A stretch of 50,435 bases of DNA from Ophiosphaerella korrae (taxonomy: Eukaryota; Ascomycota; Dothideomycetes; Pleosporales; Phaeosphaeriaceae), in the NCBI GenBank assembly GCA_028456385.1, contig JALNQF010000305.1, positions 1-50,435 on the forward strand, given 5' to 3'. Positions within the stretch are counted from its first letter, which is position 1, and each line of letters opens with the position of its first letter. The notes beneath the pieces are model-generated. The model searched no databases. It had not been told where the DNA came from and was given only the letters and a program-made list of their open reading frames with translations. The position numbers and the translations under genes were made by a program. Positions 13,364 through 25,809 of this stretch are shown one piece after another.

Positions 13364-15428
13364 TAATAAAATATAATAAAGTTAATAGAAGTAAGAACTT
13401 CTTTTTATTTCTTTTTACTACTAATTAAGCCTTTAGTATATAGTTAATTAGTCTTTTTATATTAAGCCTTTTTTTTCTACTATACTATATACTATTTTAA
13501 AAGAACTAAAGTAACTTATATTAAGTAGCTAAAAAAGATATAATATATTAGCTAGTATATAGAAGTTAATAATTTTATATTTTATATAGTACTAATTAAA
13601 CTTAACTATTATATAGCTACTATACTTATTTAAAATAAGTAGTTTATATACTTTACTTATATAAAGCTCTATATATTAGTTAAAGTATATAAGCTAGTTT
13701 AAACTTAGTTAATTAGTTATCTATTTAGTATTACTAATAGTAATAGACTATCTATTTAGAGTATTATAATACTAACTAGCTTAGTAAAGCTTACTAGCTA
13801 GTATTATAATAAGTAGAATAATCTACTTAGATATATTAATATACGTAATTACTATAACTTATTTATAATTACTAAGCTATATATTAATTATTTATCTTTT
13901 TATATCTAAGCTAGTAACTTCGTTAAATATAGTAGCTACTTTTATTATAAAGCTAGTTTAATTAAAGTTATATATATTTTTTTTTTAAATTTTATACTTA
14001 TTATATATATTCTTAATAAGCTTAGACTATACTCTAATTATAACTAAGTTTTTATATCTAGTTCTTTTTAAATTAAACTTTTAATTCTACTTAGTTTTAA
14101 GCTTAAGCTAGCTCTTAATCTATTAAAATACTTAATTATATCTAACTAGTTTAAGAAGTAAATCCTATCTATATATAGAGAGAAAAATATTACTAATATA
14201 ATATATATTAATAACTTAAAGTAAAAAGCTATATTAATTAAAGTCTAAGATTTAATTTATAAGTAATATCTTTATAAATAGTAATAGCTTATAAAATCTA
14301 AAGTAAGTATTATATATAGATTAATACTTTATAAGCTAGTACTAAATTATTTTATAAAAAATATTATAAAGTATTATAGTATAATAATAGCTTTTTATAT
14401 AATAAGTTTATATAGTTTAAGTTATAAGAAGTAGTTTTTCTTTTTTTTAAAGTAATTAAGTATATTTTAAAAGTATAATAGTAAATAAAATAAAAAAAAG
14501 ATTTATTAAATTAAGTAAGTAGCCTAAGTAGTAAAGTAGCTTAAGTTATAAGTATATATATTATTAGGATTTTTACTAGATACTATACTACCTAGTATAA
14601 TACTTAGCTTAGCGTAATACTTACTTACTAATACTAAAATAGTAGCTTAATTTAAAGCTATTAAGCTATATATAATTTCTACTATTATAATATTTTTTAG
14701 TATTAGGTTTTAAAAGTCTTAATTAATATTTATAGCTATTTATACTTTACTAGTTATTTAATTACTTAGCGATATTATAATTAAAATAGTATTAAGCTTA
14801 CTATAGTACTAAAAGCTTTACTACTATTTTAAAGCTATATAGCTACTTTTTTTTAAGCTTACTTTAGTAACTACTTTAAAGCTTTTCTTTTTATTTTCTT
14901 AACTAGTTTTTTAAACTTATTAAAGTTATTATTAAGTTTTATAAGCTACTTTTTAAGTAGCTTAATTAGTTACTTTATAAGCCTTTTTTTTTTTACTTTA
15001 TTAATTAAGTTACTACTCTTACTATATACTTTACTCTAGTTACTTTATACTTTTCTTACTTTTTCTTTTTATATAAGTAAGCTACTTTAGCTTTTTAGTA
15101 TTATAGTTACTTTACTTTAAGCTATTATTAGAGCTAGTAATTATATACTTTTTTAACTTTTTTAATAAACTAAATTACTACTTTACTATAATACTTTACT
15201 TTTTATTTTACTTTTTATTAATAAAAGGTTTTTTAAGTTATATATTTTTATACTTAGCTAGTACTAATCTAATTAAAAGTTAGTAGAGTATTTAGTTAAG
15301 CTTTAAAATTTTTTTTTTTTAGATTCTATTAGCTATAGTATAATTAATTAGCTACTTAATTTTCTTTTAATTAAAAGTACTTAAAGCTAAAGAGTTACTA
15401 TTACTTAATTAGCTTAATTAAGCTAGCT
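13364..15428. other. AT-rich stretch without recognisable gene
   Basis: Very AT-rich and full of stops in all frames. Plus-strand readings with TAA taken as Gln give long frames (e.g. about 13,500-13,850), but no family motif could be recognised. It is probably older transposon debris, interrupted at 15,428 by chromovirus element 2. Confidence 0.4.
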
Positions 15429-15855
15429 TATTACAATAGTAACAAGAGACCTATAGATAGAACTAATAAGCCCTATAATAATTAATTTAAACTCTTATAA
15501 CGTTAAGGGATATAAATCTAATTAGAAGGCTACGTATAATTAAGATACCTAAAGAAATCTATAATCTATAGACTCTTAGTATTAATAGATTATAGATTAG
15601 AGTAATCTATAATCTATTAGTCTTAGTACCTATAGATTAATAGATTACTATAAGTATATAGTTAGTAGTAATACGTATTATTAGAATAGTATTAGCAATT
15701 TAATCCTTAACTATAGAACGCTAGTATAAAATAGTTATAAAATATCTTCTACTATTTATAGTTATTATAGATCCTAATATAGACTTTTGTTATTATCTCC
15801 TAATCTACTAACTCTTAGATAAGTACTTATAGTTAATAATAGGAGGCTTATAATA
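15429..15855 (+). repeat. 5' LTR of element 2
   Basis: 427 bp, paired with 22030-22456. The start TATTACAATAGTAAC was probably TGTTACAATAGTAAC. It contains inverted AATCTATAATCTATTA-type motifs related to, but shorter than, those in the element 1 LTR. Confidence 0.92.
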
Positions 15856-15899
15856 CCTTACTTATTTAGTTATTATAAGAAGTAAAGCGTAAGTAGTAT

Positions 15900-18800
15900 A
15901 TAGTCTAGCTAATACAATAGTAGAAAGTTTAACTAAAATAAGTAAAGCCCCTAAGAGTAGTTAGGAGTCTAATAGTACTATATAGGAAATAATTAAAGAA
16001 CGAATTAATAACTTAATTTTAGATAAGAAAGATATAAAGATAGTAATTAACGCTCTAGAAATATAGAATAAAGAACTATAAGATTATACAAAATAAAATA
16101 AAGTATAGATTAAAGCTATTATTAAAGGTTAGAACTAAATAGAGTTAATTATATAACGCCTAGTAATAAGTACTATAAAGAAACTACTAAAGATACCTAT
16201 CTTTAAGAAGTTTAATAAAATAAGAGAAAAACTAAGACTCTTTATAGCTTTAGTATAACTCTAGATAGATATATAAGTACTATACTTTAATATAGAAGAA
16301 AAGAAAGTAATATATATTAGATTATACCTTAAAGAAGACATAATAAGATAGTATAAACTATACTAGATAGACTATATAATATACTCTCTAATAACTTAGA
16401 AGGATAAAACTAGAGCTATCTTTAGAAGTTATAAATACTTTACTAAATAAATAAGAGTAGTATTTAGAGATATAGACGTTACCTAATAAGCTAAAGAATA
16501 GCTAGAAAAGCTTATATAAAATTAGAGTATTCCTAAATATATATTATAATTTAAATAACTATCCTAAAATATAAAATAGAATAAGTTAGCTTTAATATTA
16601 TAGTTTAAGTAAGGACTAAACTCTAAGATCTAATATAAAATAATCTATATAGAGAAACTAAGAATACTAGAAGCCCTAAAGTAATAAGTAATATAAATTA
16701 ATAATAATCTTTAAGAATAGAAGAAGAATAAATATAGAAGCTATACCTAGAATTATAACAAGAGAGACCTAATAATCCTTAACGCTAATAAGGATAAGAA
16801 GAAGAAAAAAAATAAAGACTTTATATATTTTAACTATAGTAAGAAAAGCTACTACGCGAAGAACTACTAATTATAAAAGAAGAAAGATATAGTATATTAT
16901 AAATATAGGAAACCTAAATACTTTATAAAAGACTATAGAAGTAAGAACTTAAAGAAAGAAACCTAGTTAAAAATAACTAAAAAGAAGAAAGAAGTACTAT
17001 AAGTATAGGCTAAACCTTAAGAGAAAGTAGCTAGGAGTAAAGAAGTATAATATATAATACTCTATTAGACTTTTTATTATAACAATAACTACTATATATA
17101 TCTTTCTAGTAAGTAGAGAGTAGCGTAGTTCTTATAAAAATAGAGATACAAAGTAGCTATAATAAAGGAAAGTAGAATAAAAGTATAGCTAAAAGAGATA
17201 GTATATATAATAGACTTACTAATAGAAGACTTAAAAAGGGAAGAGCCCCTAGTACTATTAATCTAGGCTAAAAGACTAGTACTAGATAAAGAGACTACTA
17301 TAGCTTCTTCTAAAGAACTATAAAAAAGTAAGAAATAGGTTAGTATAAGAGGTATAGAGTATACCTAGCTAATAATATATAGCTATAATAGTTATATAAT
17401 ATTAGATATAAAGGAACAAAATAAAGAATAGAAGTTTATTTAGATATACTTAATAGTTATAAGTATAGAGGAAGTGTATAAAGACTAAAAAGAATATAAT
17501 CCTAAAGAAATAAAGTTTATACTATTTTAAAAATAGATAAAGTAGTATATAGTTATAGTAAGAAGAATACCTACGTAAAAAGAATAGTAATACTTAGTAA
17601 GAGAAATGTAATAGATTAATAGAGCTTATATACTAAGAGTACTAGTAGTGTACTATATCTTAATAATAAATATACTAAGTAAAGATAAATACTAAGAAAG
17701 AGATAATAAAATAATAGACTTAGAACACTTAGTATACTTTAAAGTATTATAGATATTATACCTAGATAAGAATTATATTATATATAGAAACTCTAAAGTA
17801 AATAACAATATATAGCCTATAAGAAGAAGAGGCTATAACTATACAAGAGTAATTCTAGTAGAAGATATCTAAGGATAAGAAATAATCTTAGAAGATAGTT
17901 ACGTAGTAATAAGGCCTAAACTAAAACTATCTAAGAAATACGTCTAAGGAGGACTATAGTATAAATATACGTATAATAAATATCTAAAATATAAAGAATA
18001 TAAACTTAAATTAAGCCTATAGCTCTAGAAAGATAGATAATTTATAAAATTACCTAAGTAGAAATAGCTAGAAGGTATAAGAGGCCTATATATTATAAAA
18101 ATAAGTATATACTAAGGAAGAGAAGTACAATTAATAATTAATAGTAGAGTAACAAAGAACTTTATATTAAAAAAGTTTATAGAAATATAAGGAGTACGCT
18201 ATATAATAAAGAAGTACTCTTAATAGTTAAGTATAATTAAAGGAAAACTATTCTAGAAACCTATTAGGTTTAAGATAGTTCCTTCTACACTTAAACTAAA
18301 AGAGATAACAATTAAAAATATAGTTATAGATATAACAACAATTAATAATAAACAAGATATAATACTAGGTATACTATAGTTATAGATAACTAACCTATAT
18401 ATTAATTAGAGAACAAAAAAGATTAATTACTATAGAATAGATATACTAAAAGCTAATATAAATACCTATAAAGGAGAATTCCTAGAAGAATATAAGAAGT
18501 AAGAAGAACAACTTATAGAACCTAAAGATTACCTTCTAGAATACTAGCTATAGGACTTAGCGATAGAAATAGAAGAAAGAAAAAACGTAGGATAGAGCTT
18601 AGTCTACTAAAAAATAGAAAAAGAATTAAAAATTAAATAAGTATTTATTAAGAACGTACTAAAGAAAGAATAGATATAAGAATCTAAATCCTTAGTAGTA
18701 TATAGACTTATATTTATAGATAAAAAAGAAATAAGTAATAAGAAGCTCTATATAGATTTTAGAAAGACTAATATAATTATAAATAAAAACTAATTTCTCT

Positions 18801-21350
18801 TACTATAGATAGACGTAATATAAGATAAACTATAAAGAGTAAAAATCTTTACAAAGTTAGATATCTAGAACGCTTACTACTAAATTAGAATTAAAGAAGG
18901 TAATAAATAAAAAATAGTATTTAGAATATAGTATAGACTATATAAGTACCTAGTTATACCTTTTAGCTTAATAAACGCACTAGTAGCATTCTAAGAAAGA
19001 ATTAATATAGTACTAAGAGAATACTTAGACGTATTTATATTTATATACTTAGATAATATTCTTATATTCTTAGAAATAGAGGAAGAATATATATAATATA
19101 TACATAAAGTGCTAGAAAAGCTAGTAGAAGCTAAGATATTCCTAAAAATAAGGAAATACGAATTTTATATAAAGGAAATAGACTTCCTTAGATTTATTAT
19201 AGAACTAAGAAAGATTAAGATTAACTTAGAAAAGATTAAGTTAATCTATAAATAGCTAATACTAAAAAACCTAAAAGAAGTATAATAATTTTATAGGCTA
19301 GCTAACTTTTATAGAAAGTTAATAGTAAGATATTCTAAAGATATAGAACTAATTATAAGACTTATAAAGAAAGACACGCTATTTAAATAGACTAAGGAAT
19401 ATAATAAAGTATTTAATAAAATTAAGAGAAAGTTTACTAAGAACCTAGTTATTAGAATATATAACCTAGACCTACTAGTAATAGTAAAAATAAATATATC
19501 TAACTTAGTCGATAGAATAGTACTAATATAGGAAGACCTAGAGACTAAAAAGAAATACTTAGTTAAATACTTTTCTAAGAAAATAAAGCTAGTAGAGCTT
19601 AACTACCTAATCTATAATAAAGAGATACTAGTAATTTATAAAATATTTAGATAGTAGAGAGTATACCTATAGAAAGCTAAGTACTAGATAAAAGTCTATA
19701 TAGACTATAAGAATCTTATAAAATTTATAATAAATAAAGAATTGTTATAATACTATATAAGATAGTAGGAATTCCTATTAATATTTAACCTAGAAATTAT
19801 ATATATAAAAGGAAAAGACAACTAATTTATAGATACTCTTAGTAGAAGACTAGACTTATAAAAAGAAGTAAATACAACTAGTATAGTTCTAGTTAAGAAT
19901 AAAGAAGGATACTTAATCCTAAATATACCTAAAATAGCTATAATACTTAAAAGAAAAAGTAGTAAGCTAGATAAATAGATTTAGAAAGTAACTAAAGAAG
20001 TATCTAAAGAAATAAGGAAACTAGAGATTAAAGAAGAACTTACACGAGTATATAAAAGAACGTATATTCTAAAAAGAATCTAAAGAGAGTTTATACAATA
20101 ATTCTATAAACTACTAGTATATAGATACTAAGAGATTAATAAAACTCTTAATAGGTTACTATAAGATTACTATATCTTAAAAGCAAGATAGCTAGTAATA
20201 GAAGTATTACGAAATTGTATAAAATACTAAAAAAATAAGTATAATAGATACGTACTATATAGAATACTATAACTAGTAGAAGTACTAATATAACTATAAG
20301 GAGTTATTACAATAGACTTTATTACGAAATTACCTAAGTTAAAAAACCTAATATTAGGAGTTAAGTATAATAGAATACTAATAATAGTAGATAAACTTAT
20401 AAAGTACTTATACTTTAGACTATATAAAGAGAAAAGTAGAATAGAGGTTACTATATACTAGGTCCTAGGAACTATAATTAGTTAATATAGACTACTAGAC
20501 AAGATTATTATAGATAGAGATATAAGATTTATATTAAAACTATAGGGAATAATAATAGCGCAATTAGGAATTAGATATATAATATCTATAGTATACTATC
20601 TATAGATAGACAAATAGTTAGAATAAATAAATTAGATAGTAGAATAATACTTAAGATACTACCTTAACTATAACTAAAATAACTAGGTATAGCTACTACC
20701 TATAGTATAGCTAGTATATAATAGCGTAAAGAATATAATAATAGAAGTATTACCTTTTTTTATAAACTATAGATTCTAACCTAATATATACTAGATACTA
20801 AGAAACTAAATATCTTAGTTCTTAAGAGGAAAAAACTTTACTAATAGACTTAGAGATATATATAATTAATTAAGATAAGACGTAGAGTTCTTATATAATT
20901 AAATAACTAAGTACTATAATAAAAAGTATAAAGAAGAACTTTAATTTAGAAAGAGAGAAAAAGTATAGTTAGTATAAAAGAATATTAAGAGTAAACAACT
21001 TAGCTTAAAACTAGACTACGTTAAGATAGGACTATATAAAATTAAGAAAAAAATTACACTAGTTATATTTAAACTAAAGATACTAAATAAGATAAAGATA
21101 TACTTAATATTCTACGTAGCTCTACTAAAACAAGTACTACAAGACGTAGAACTACTAGTATATAAAGTAGATATATATAGAGAATAAGAAGAATAAGAAG
21201 TTAAAGAAATCTTATAGTACTAGTTCTATAATAGAAGAAACTACTATTTAGTAGAATAGATAAGTATAGATAAAAAAAGATAACTATAGAAAAAGATATA
21301 GGAACTAGAAGATAACTTTAACTACTCTAAGAAACTAGAGGAGTTCTAAA
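15900..21350 (+). pseudogene. gag-pol of chromovirus element 2 (RIP-degraded)
   Basis: The gag-pol remnant is collinear with that of element 1. The gag zinc-knuckle region reads Y-F-N-Y-S-K-K-S-Y-Y near 16,825. The protease site lies near 18,140. RT motifs follow from about 18,750, with I-Y-L-D-N-I near 19,045. The integrase D-F-I-T-K-L-P motif is near 20,320 and I-I-D-R-D near 20,510. The C-terminal chromodomain lies just before 21,345. The usual Cys/His-to-Tyr, Asp-to-Asn and Gln-to-stop replacements make it non-functional. Confidence 0.88.
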
Positions 21351-22005
21351 ATTAAAACCCTCTAGAACGCCTAGTAGTAAGCTAAGAGAACTAATATTAC
21401 TATTACTAAATAGAGAGGTAATAGGATCGCCTAATATAAGACCTACTATAACAATACTAAACGCCTTATCTAAGTCTAGCTTAGCTTTTAGAGCTACTAA
21501 CTACTTAGCTAATTTCTTATTATTTAATACCTTTATTTTATAAAGATAAAAGAGATAAGCTTAATTCTTTACTAGCTTACTCTATATAAGCTCCTAGATC
21601 TACTTACGCTTAGCTTTAGCTTCTATAATTTAAGATAGTAATTTCTCTTAAGTTTAGTTAATAGCTCTTCCTATTATTATTAAGCTTAGACGTAAGAATA
21701 AGTATAATAAACTTATAGTTAGAAAGAGAAATACTAGATATATTATAAGAACTATATATATTTGTATAAATATACACTTTATAAGCTCTACTATTATTTA
21801 TAGAAATAATATAAAGAAGAGACTTAGGGTTTAACTTAAGAGAAGTATAATAAGAATAAGAAAATATTTTAATACTATTACGTAATACGCGATCTATAAG
21901 AAGATAGTAATAATATATAGATAAAACAACTATAAAGAGTAATAAAGAACTACAAATTAATAAAGAAAGTAAACTAATAACTTTAGCTCTAAGGTTAATA
22001 AACAA
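21350..22005 (-). pseudogene. Possible antisense ORF between chromodomain and 3' LTR (element 2)
   Basis: The minus frame 22005-21658 is open for 115 codons with an ATG start, the only long open frame in the left 23 kb despite heavy mutation. It reads M-F-I-N-L-R-A-K-V-I-S and later S-R-A-Y-K-V-Y-I-Y-T. It stops at a TAA aligned with TAA in elements 1 and 4, probably a former CAA, and the same frame continues beyond. The N-terminal third is hydrophobic (runs of Leu, Ile and Ser). Function is unknown, and a chance antisense frame remains possible. Confidence 0.4.
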
Positions 22006-22029
22006 GGACCTACCTAGAAAAGAAGATAG

Positions 22030-22456
22030 TATTACAATAGTAATAAGAAAACTATAGATAGAACTAATAAGCCCTATAATAATTAATTTAAACTCTTACA
22101 ACGCTAAGAGATATAAATTTAATTAGGAGGCTATATATAATTAGGACACCTAAGGAGATCTATAATCTATAGACTCTTAGTATTAATAGATTATAGATTA
22201 AGGTAATCTATAATCTATTAGTCTTAGTACTTATAGATTAATAGATTACTATAAGTATATAGTTAGTAGTAATACGTATTATTTAGATAGTATTAGTAAT
22301 TTAATCTTTAACTATAGAACGCTAGTATAAAATAGTTATAAAATATCTTCTACTATTTATAGTTATTATAGATCCTAATATAGACTTTTATTATTATCTC
22401 TTAATCTACTAACTCTTAGATAAGTACCTATAGTTAATAATAGGAGGCCTATAATA
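22030..22456 (+). repeat. 3' LTR of element 2
   Basis: 427 bp, starting TATTACAATAGTAAT and ending CCTATAATA, followed directly by the target duplication TAGCT. It has the same length as the 5' LTR. Confidence 0.92.
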
Positions 22457-22461
22457 TAGCT

Positions 22462-24514
22462 AAGCTAGCTAATTAAAGTACTTAAGTATTACTTCTAAGT
22501 TAAATAGTAATAAGCTAGTTACTTTAAAAGCTTTAAGTATAGTATTTACTTTAAATAAAGCTTTTTAAGTAGTTATAAATATAAAATAGAAGTTTTTTTT
22601 ACTTATAAATATAAGCTTTTAGTACTTTTCTATAAAGCTAGCTATTTAAGCTAAGTAAGCTAATAAGAGTAGCTTAAATATAATAATATTAAGTAGCTAG
22701 AAAGTATAAGTTAAGTAAAAGAAATAGATTATAAGTAAAATTTAATTATAATTATAGTACTTAATAAAATCTATTATAATATATAATCTATAGCTATTAA
22801 AAATAAGTAATTAATAGCTTTACTTAGCTTTTAGCTTTATAAATTAATTAAATACTTATTTAAGCTAAGCTAAGCTTATATTATTATTTATTTAGCTTAA
22901 AATTAATAAAGTAAAGTAAACTTAGTAATTATTAGAATTAAAAGCTTATAGCTAGCTATCTTATATTAAGCTTAGCTTAAGATAAAATTAATTAGTATAA
23001 ATATAAGCTAGTAGTATTATTTATACCTAATTACTATCTTAAATATAAGCTTTAATCTTCTCTTTTTTATAGAGCTTCTTACTAAATACTTACTTTAAGT
23101 AAGTAAAGACTTTTAGTATAAAGCTCTATATTATATTAGCTAAACTTACTATATAAGAGCTTAAGGTAGAGGCTATACTTTAACTAAGAGTTAGCCTAGT
23201 AGTATAAGTAATTAATACTAGTAGCCTAGCGTAAGATAAGATAAACGTTGTAGCGCTAGATAAAGTAATTAACATAGCCTTTTCTAAGCTCTTTTTTTAT
23301 AATATCTAAGGTAAAGTGTTGTATTATAGGCTATGTAAGAGGTAGGCCTTACCTTGTAAGGCGCTCGATATAGCGTACGAGCTCTAGCTCCTGCTAGGGG
23401 TAGAGTGCTTGCTAGTTTTGAGCTTGGGCGTCACGTGAGATTGTAGCGCCGTAGTGTCTACGCGCGAGCGTTCTGCGATCAACACTATACTTTGCTGCAA
23501 TTTGAGTATATACAAGCTTTTCTCCAGGCTCTAGCAATTCTATAGCTGCAAGCGCAGCCACAATTGAGCTCATATTGATAAAGTTATCGCGTGTTGAAGT
23601 TTTGGTGTTGCATCAGGAAAGCGGGCATTGCGCCGGGCAGCATGGTATTCTAAGCGAAGTACTTAACGTAGGTTGCATCTACACACCTAGCGTTCTTGAA
23701 TCTATGATATGCAGTCTTGAGTAATAGCCTCTGCATTGGGTGCATTGCACATCCTTCTGCGGGAGAAATGTTGAAAAATCTAGCATTAAATGAGCGGACG
23801 TCGCCCTTAAGAAAGCGACCTCGGGGCATAGGAAGTTAGGGATTTGTGAGTTAATTTTCTAATTTTGAACTGGTGAACTGGGGTATTTGAGTAGATCACG
23901 AATGACAGAGACATATATGGCCAGGCCTTTGATTGAATTAATTGGAAAAGCATCGATGATGATTCTATCTGGGGGATATCAGCTATAGTTGGGCGACTTT
24001 CTACTAGTAAATCTTAGAATGCTTCGGCAGAGAGAGCGTGACTAGGTGCCTTTAGGGCTAACTTAATAACAGCAATGGGTATGATATTATCTTCTCCCTC
24101 CATGATATTAATTTGCACGTTTGTTGCGGCTGGCTGTTTCCGAACAAACGTTTACTATCAACAAACGCCACGCATAACTGATGAGCTCGTATGGTCGACA
24201 TACATTCGGAACTATATCCCATTTTGATGATTTAGCGTTCATCCCTTCCCAGACCACTCAGACACGGAACTGCTATCCCGTTGACAATCAGTAATTCTCG
24301 GTGCCCGAAAGATGCATATGCGAAATATCCACATCCGTTGCCTAATTGTATCTACATTCGGAACCGGCTGGGGTAGGTCTTCGAACATCGAAGGGCTACC
24401 GCATCCAGGATGTCAAAGGATGTATCCTGAATGCGAAATAGATAACGATGGTGGATTTAGTAACGGGAAAACCCGAGACTGTAACCCACCATGAAACTTA
24501 GGCAAACACAGGGT
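22462..24514. other. Transition from AT-rich block into the gene island; no intact gene
   Basis: From 22,462 to about 23,250 the sequence is AT-rich debris. CG-containing sequence returns from about 23,260, and by 23,400 composition is balanced. No intact gene was found. On the minus strand about 24,110-23,870 reads as a fairly long frame (M-E-G-E-D-N-I-I-P-I-A) with one TAA, which could be a decayed gene of unknown family. A 60-codon plus ORF at 24312-24494 with several Cys has no signal peptide or recognisable domain. Confidence 0.4.
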
Positions 24515-24516
24515 TA

Positions 24517-24933
24517 ACGTGGTTGGTAAGCGAGTCGCGCGCGCAAGCGAGTCGCGCACCCCAAAACACACCAAAAAAGTCGAAAAACAGCCTCTTGAAT
24601 CTTAACAACAGCTTTGTAAAATAAACTAAAAACCTAAGTATAGCCTCATATATATATTATTAGTCTATCCTAAATTTTTAAGCTTTATAGGTTCAATTAT
24701 TCCTGAGATATAATGTTTTAGCCCCCAATTTTCTAGATTTTTTGATTGTCTGACTTTATCTTAAGAACTACTTAATATATTCTTTTTAAACTTAAGTATT
24801 AGTCTTAAAATAGGTATGCAAAGTTTATATAAGGATTTTAGTTTATTTTATAGAGTTGTTGTTAAGATCTAAGAGGCTATTTTTCGACTTTTTTGGTGTG
24901 TTTTGGAGTGCGCGACTCGCTTGCCAACTACGT
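24517..24933. mobile_element. MITE with about 95-bp terminal inverted repeats and TA target site
   Basis: The ends are inverted copies: left AACGTGGTTGGTAAGCGAG, right the complement of AACGTAGTTGGCAAGCGAG. Both are followed by GTCGCGCAC, CCAAAACACACCAAAAAAGT and CGAAAAA(C/T)AGCCTCTT. Flanking TA lies at 24515-24516 and 24934-24935, as expected for a Tc1/mariner-type integration. The left end carries an extra GCGAGTCGCGCGC-like partial duplication. The centre (about 24,610-24,830) is AT-rich and without coding capacity. The family is not named. It lies about 850 bp beyond the 3' end of the RiPP precursor gene. Confidence 0.8.
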
Positions 24934-24935
24934 TA

Positions 24936-25540
24936 GTGGATAAACACCTTATGTTGTGTAAGTTGACTAACATTGCGGCACAGATCTTTGAGCTTCAGCT
25001 GTGTACATTACGCAGACGAATGTTGTTTTCGGTTGCCTTTTCATCTAACCAATCACGAAGGTTTCCCACCTTAGCAAGCATACGTCATGATTTGGGACCA
25101 GCAGTTCCGTTTGGATTTGTCGAAGTTTGCCTTTTTTGCGATATGATTCCTGACGTCGATTCGCTGGTGACCCCCGAGGATGCCTTCTTCGCCTACTTTG
25201 ACGTCTCCTCAGCAGAACCCCGTGCAGACGTCCCTGTAGGCGGCCTCCGGCCACTCCGCTCCCCCGCATCCAAAACGGTGCGTTTCGCACAGTGGTCAGC
25301 ATGGGGAATTCCGTGTAACGTCCATGTCGCTCCAATGAACCAGACACGAATCATAGCTTGCTCACCTCTCGTTCTTCTCGCTCACGTGACCCATGATAAC
25401 TATCATCTTTGGAAGTACAATTCTACTAATGCAATTTGAATCAACAGAAATGACAGATATCATTATTAACTAATGAAACTGCTCACTGAAACACAATAAT
25501 TCAATCAAGATATTTCCATCGAGTCGAAATCTTCAGTACT
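24936..25540. other. Gene-free stretch
   Basis: A 178-codon plus frame (24903-25439) begins inside the MITE and matches nothing recognisable. A 100-codon minus frame overlaps it. Base composition is that of ordinary island DNA. No domain, signal peptide or repeat was seen, so no gene is called. Confidence 0.4.
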
Positions 25541-25544
25541 TCTG

Positions 25545-25809
25545 TTATCGAAGGCATACTTGTCAAATTTGCCTGTCGAGGCACTTCATCCAATTCAAGC
25601 GTCACTGGGGTATGCTTCACAGCTTGCCTTACGCCTTCTCAACTTCCACAGATTCGACACAAAACTCATCGATCCCAGCAAGTCCATAACGCTATATCCC
25701 CGAAGAAGAGATAGTCCAATCAAAACTACGCGATATTGAGGACGTTCTCCAGAGCGAACTGTGGCCGAGCTACACAGGCCAAATGCTAATCCCTTACAAT
25801 CTTCAATGA
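25545..25809 (+). pseudogene. F-box-like protein remnant
   Basis: The plus frame from about 25,549 reads L-S-N-L-P-V-E-A-L-H-P-I-Q, then L-G-Y-A-S-Q-L-A-L-R-L-L-N. This resembles the fungal F-box (L-P-x-E, about 12 residues, Y-x-S-x-L-A-L-R-L-T-N). A +1 shift near 25,695 leads into a second frame that ends E-L-W-P-S-Y followed by a TGA at 25807. Intact fungal F-box proteins are several times longer, so this is a decayed fragment. Its end overlaps the 3' end of the convergent precursor gene by about 24 bp. Confidence 0.35.

Larger units (their letters stand above)
15429..22456 (+). mobile_element. Complete Ty3/gypsy chromovirus (element 2), RIP-inactivated
   Basis: A 7.0-kb element with 427-bp LTRs at 15429-15855 and 22030-22456 (start TATTACAATAGTAA, end CTTATAATA or CCTATAATA). 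It is flanked by a perfect target duplication TAGCT at 15424-15428 and 22457-22461. Internal organisation matches element 1: zinc knuckles near 16,823-16,950, the RT Y-L-D-N box near 19,048, integrase near 20,300-20,620, a chromodomain near 21,205-21,345, then a 3' region with an antisense frame. Its LTR differs from that of elements 1, 3 and 4, so it is a separate subfamily. All frames have many RIP-type stops. Confidence 0.95.
1..23250. other. Left AT-rich, RIP-mutated transposon block
   Basis: This stretch is extremely AT-rich. TpA is abundant, and CpA and TpG are rare. Recognisable transposon protein frames are full of TAA and TAG where related proteins have Gln or Trp, and of Tyr or Lys/Asn where they have His/Cys or Glu/Asp. 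That is the pattern left by repeat-induced point mutation (CpA to TpA on either strand). No host gene is visible. The block ends gradually near 23,250-23,400, where CG-containing sequence returns. Confidence 0.9.

Noticed and set aside
1..23250. AT-rich block as mitochondrial or contaminant DNA
   Set aside because: It contains complete LTR retrotransposons with target duplications and RIP-type changes typical of nuclear fungal repeats.
24312..24494. A 60-codon ORF with several Cys, considered as a small effector
   Set aside because: No signal peptide, and the Cys pattern matches no family that could be recognised.
24903..25439. A 178-codon plus-strand ORF
   Set aside because: It starts inside the right inverted repeat of a MITE, has no recognisable domain, and overlaps an equally long minus-strand frame.
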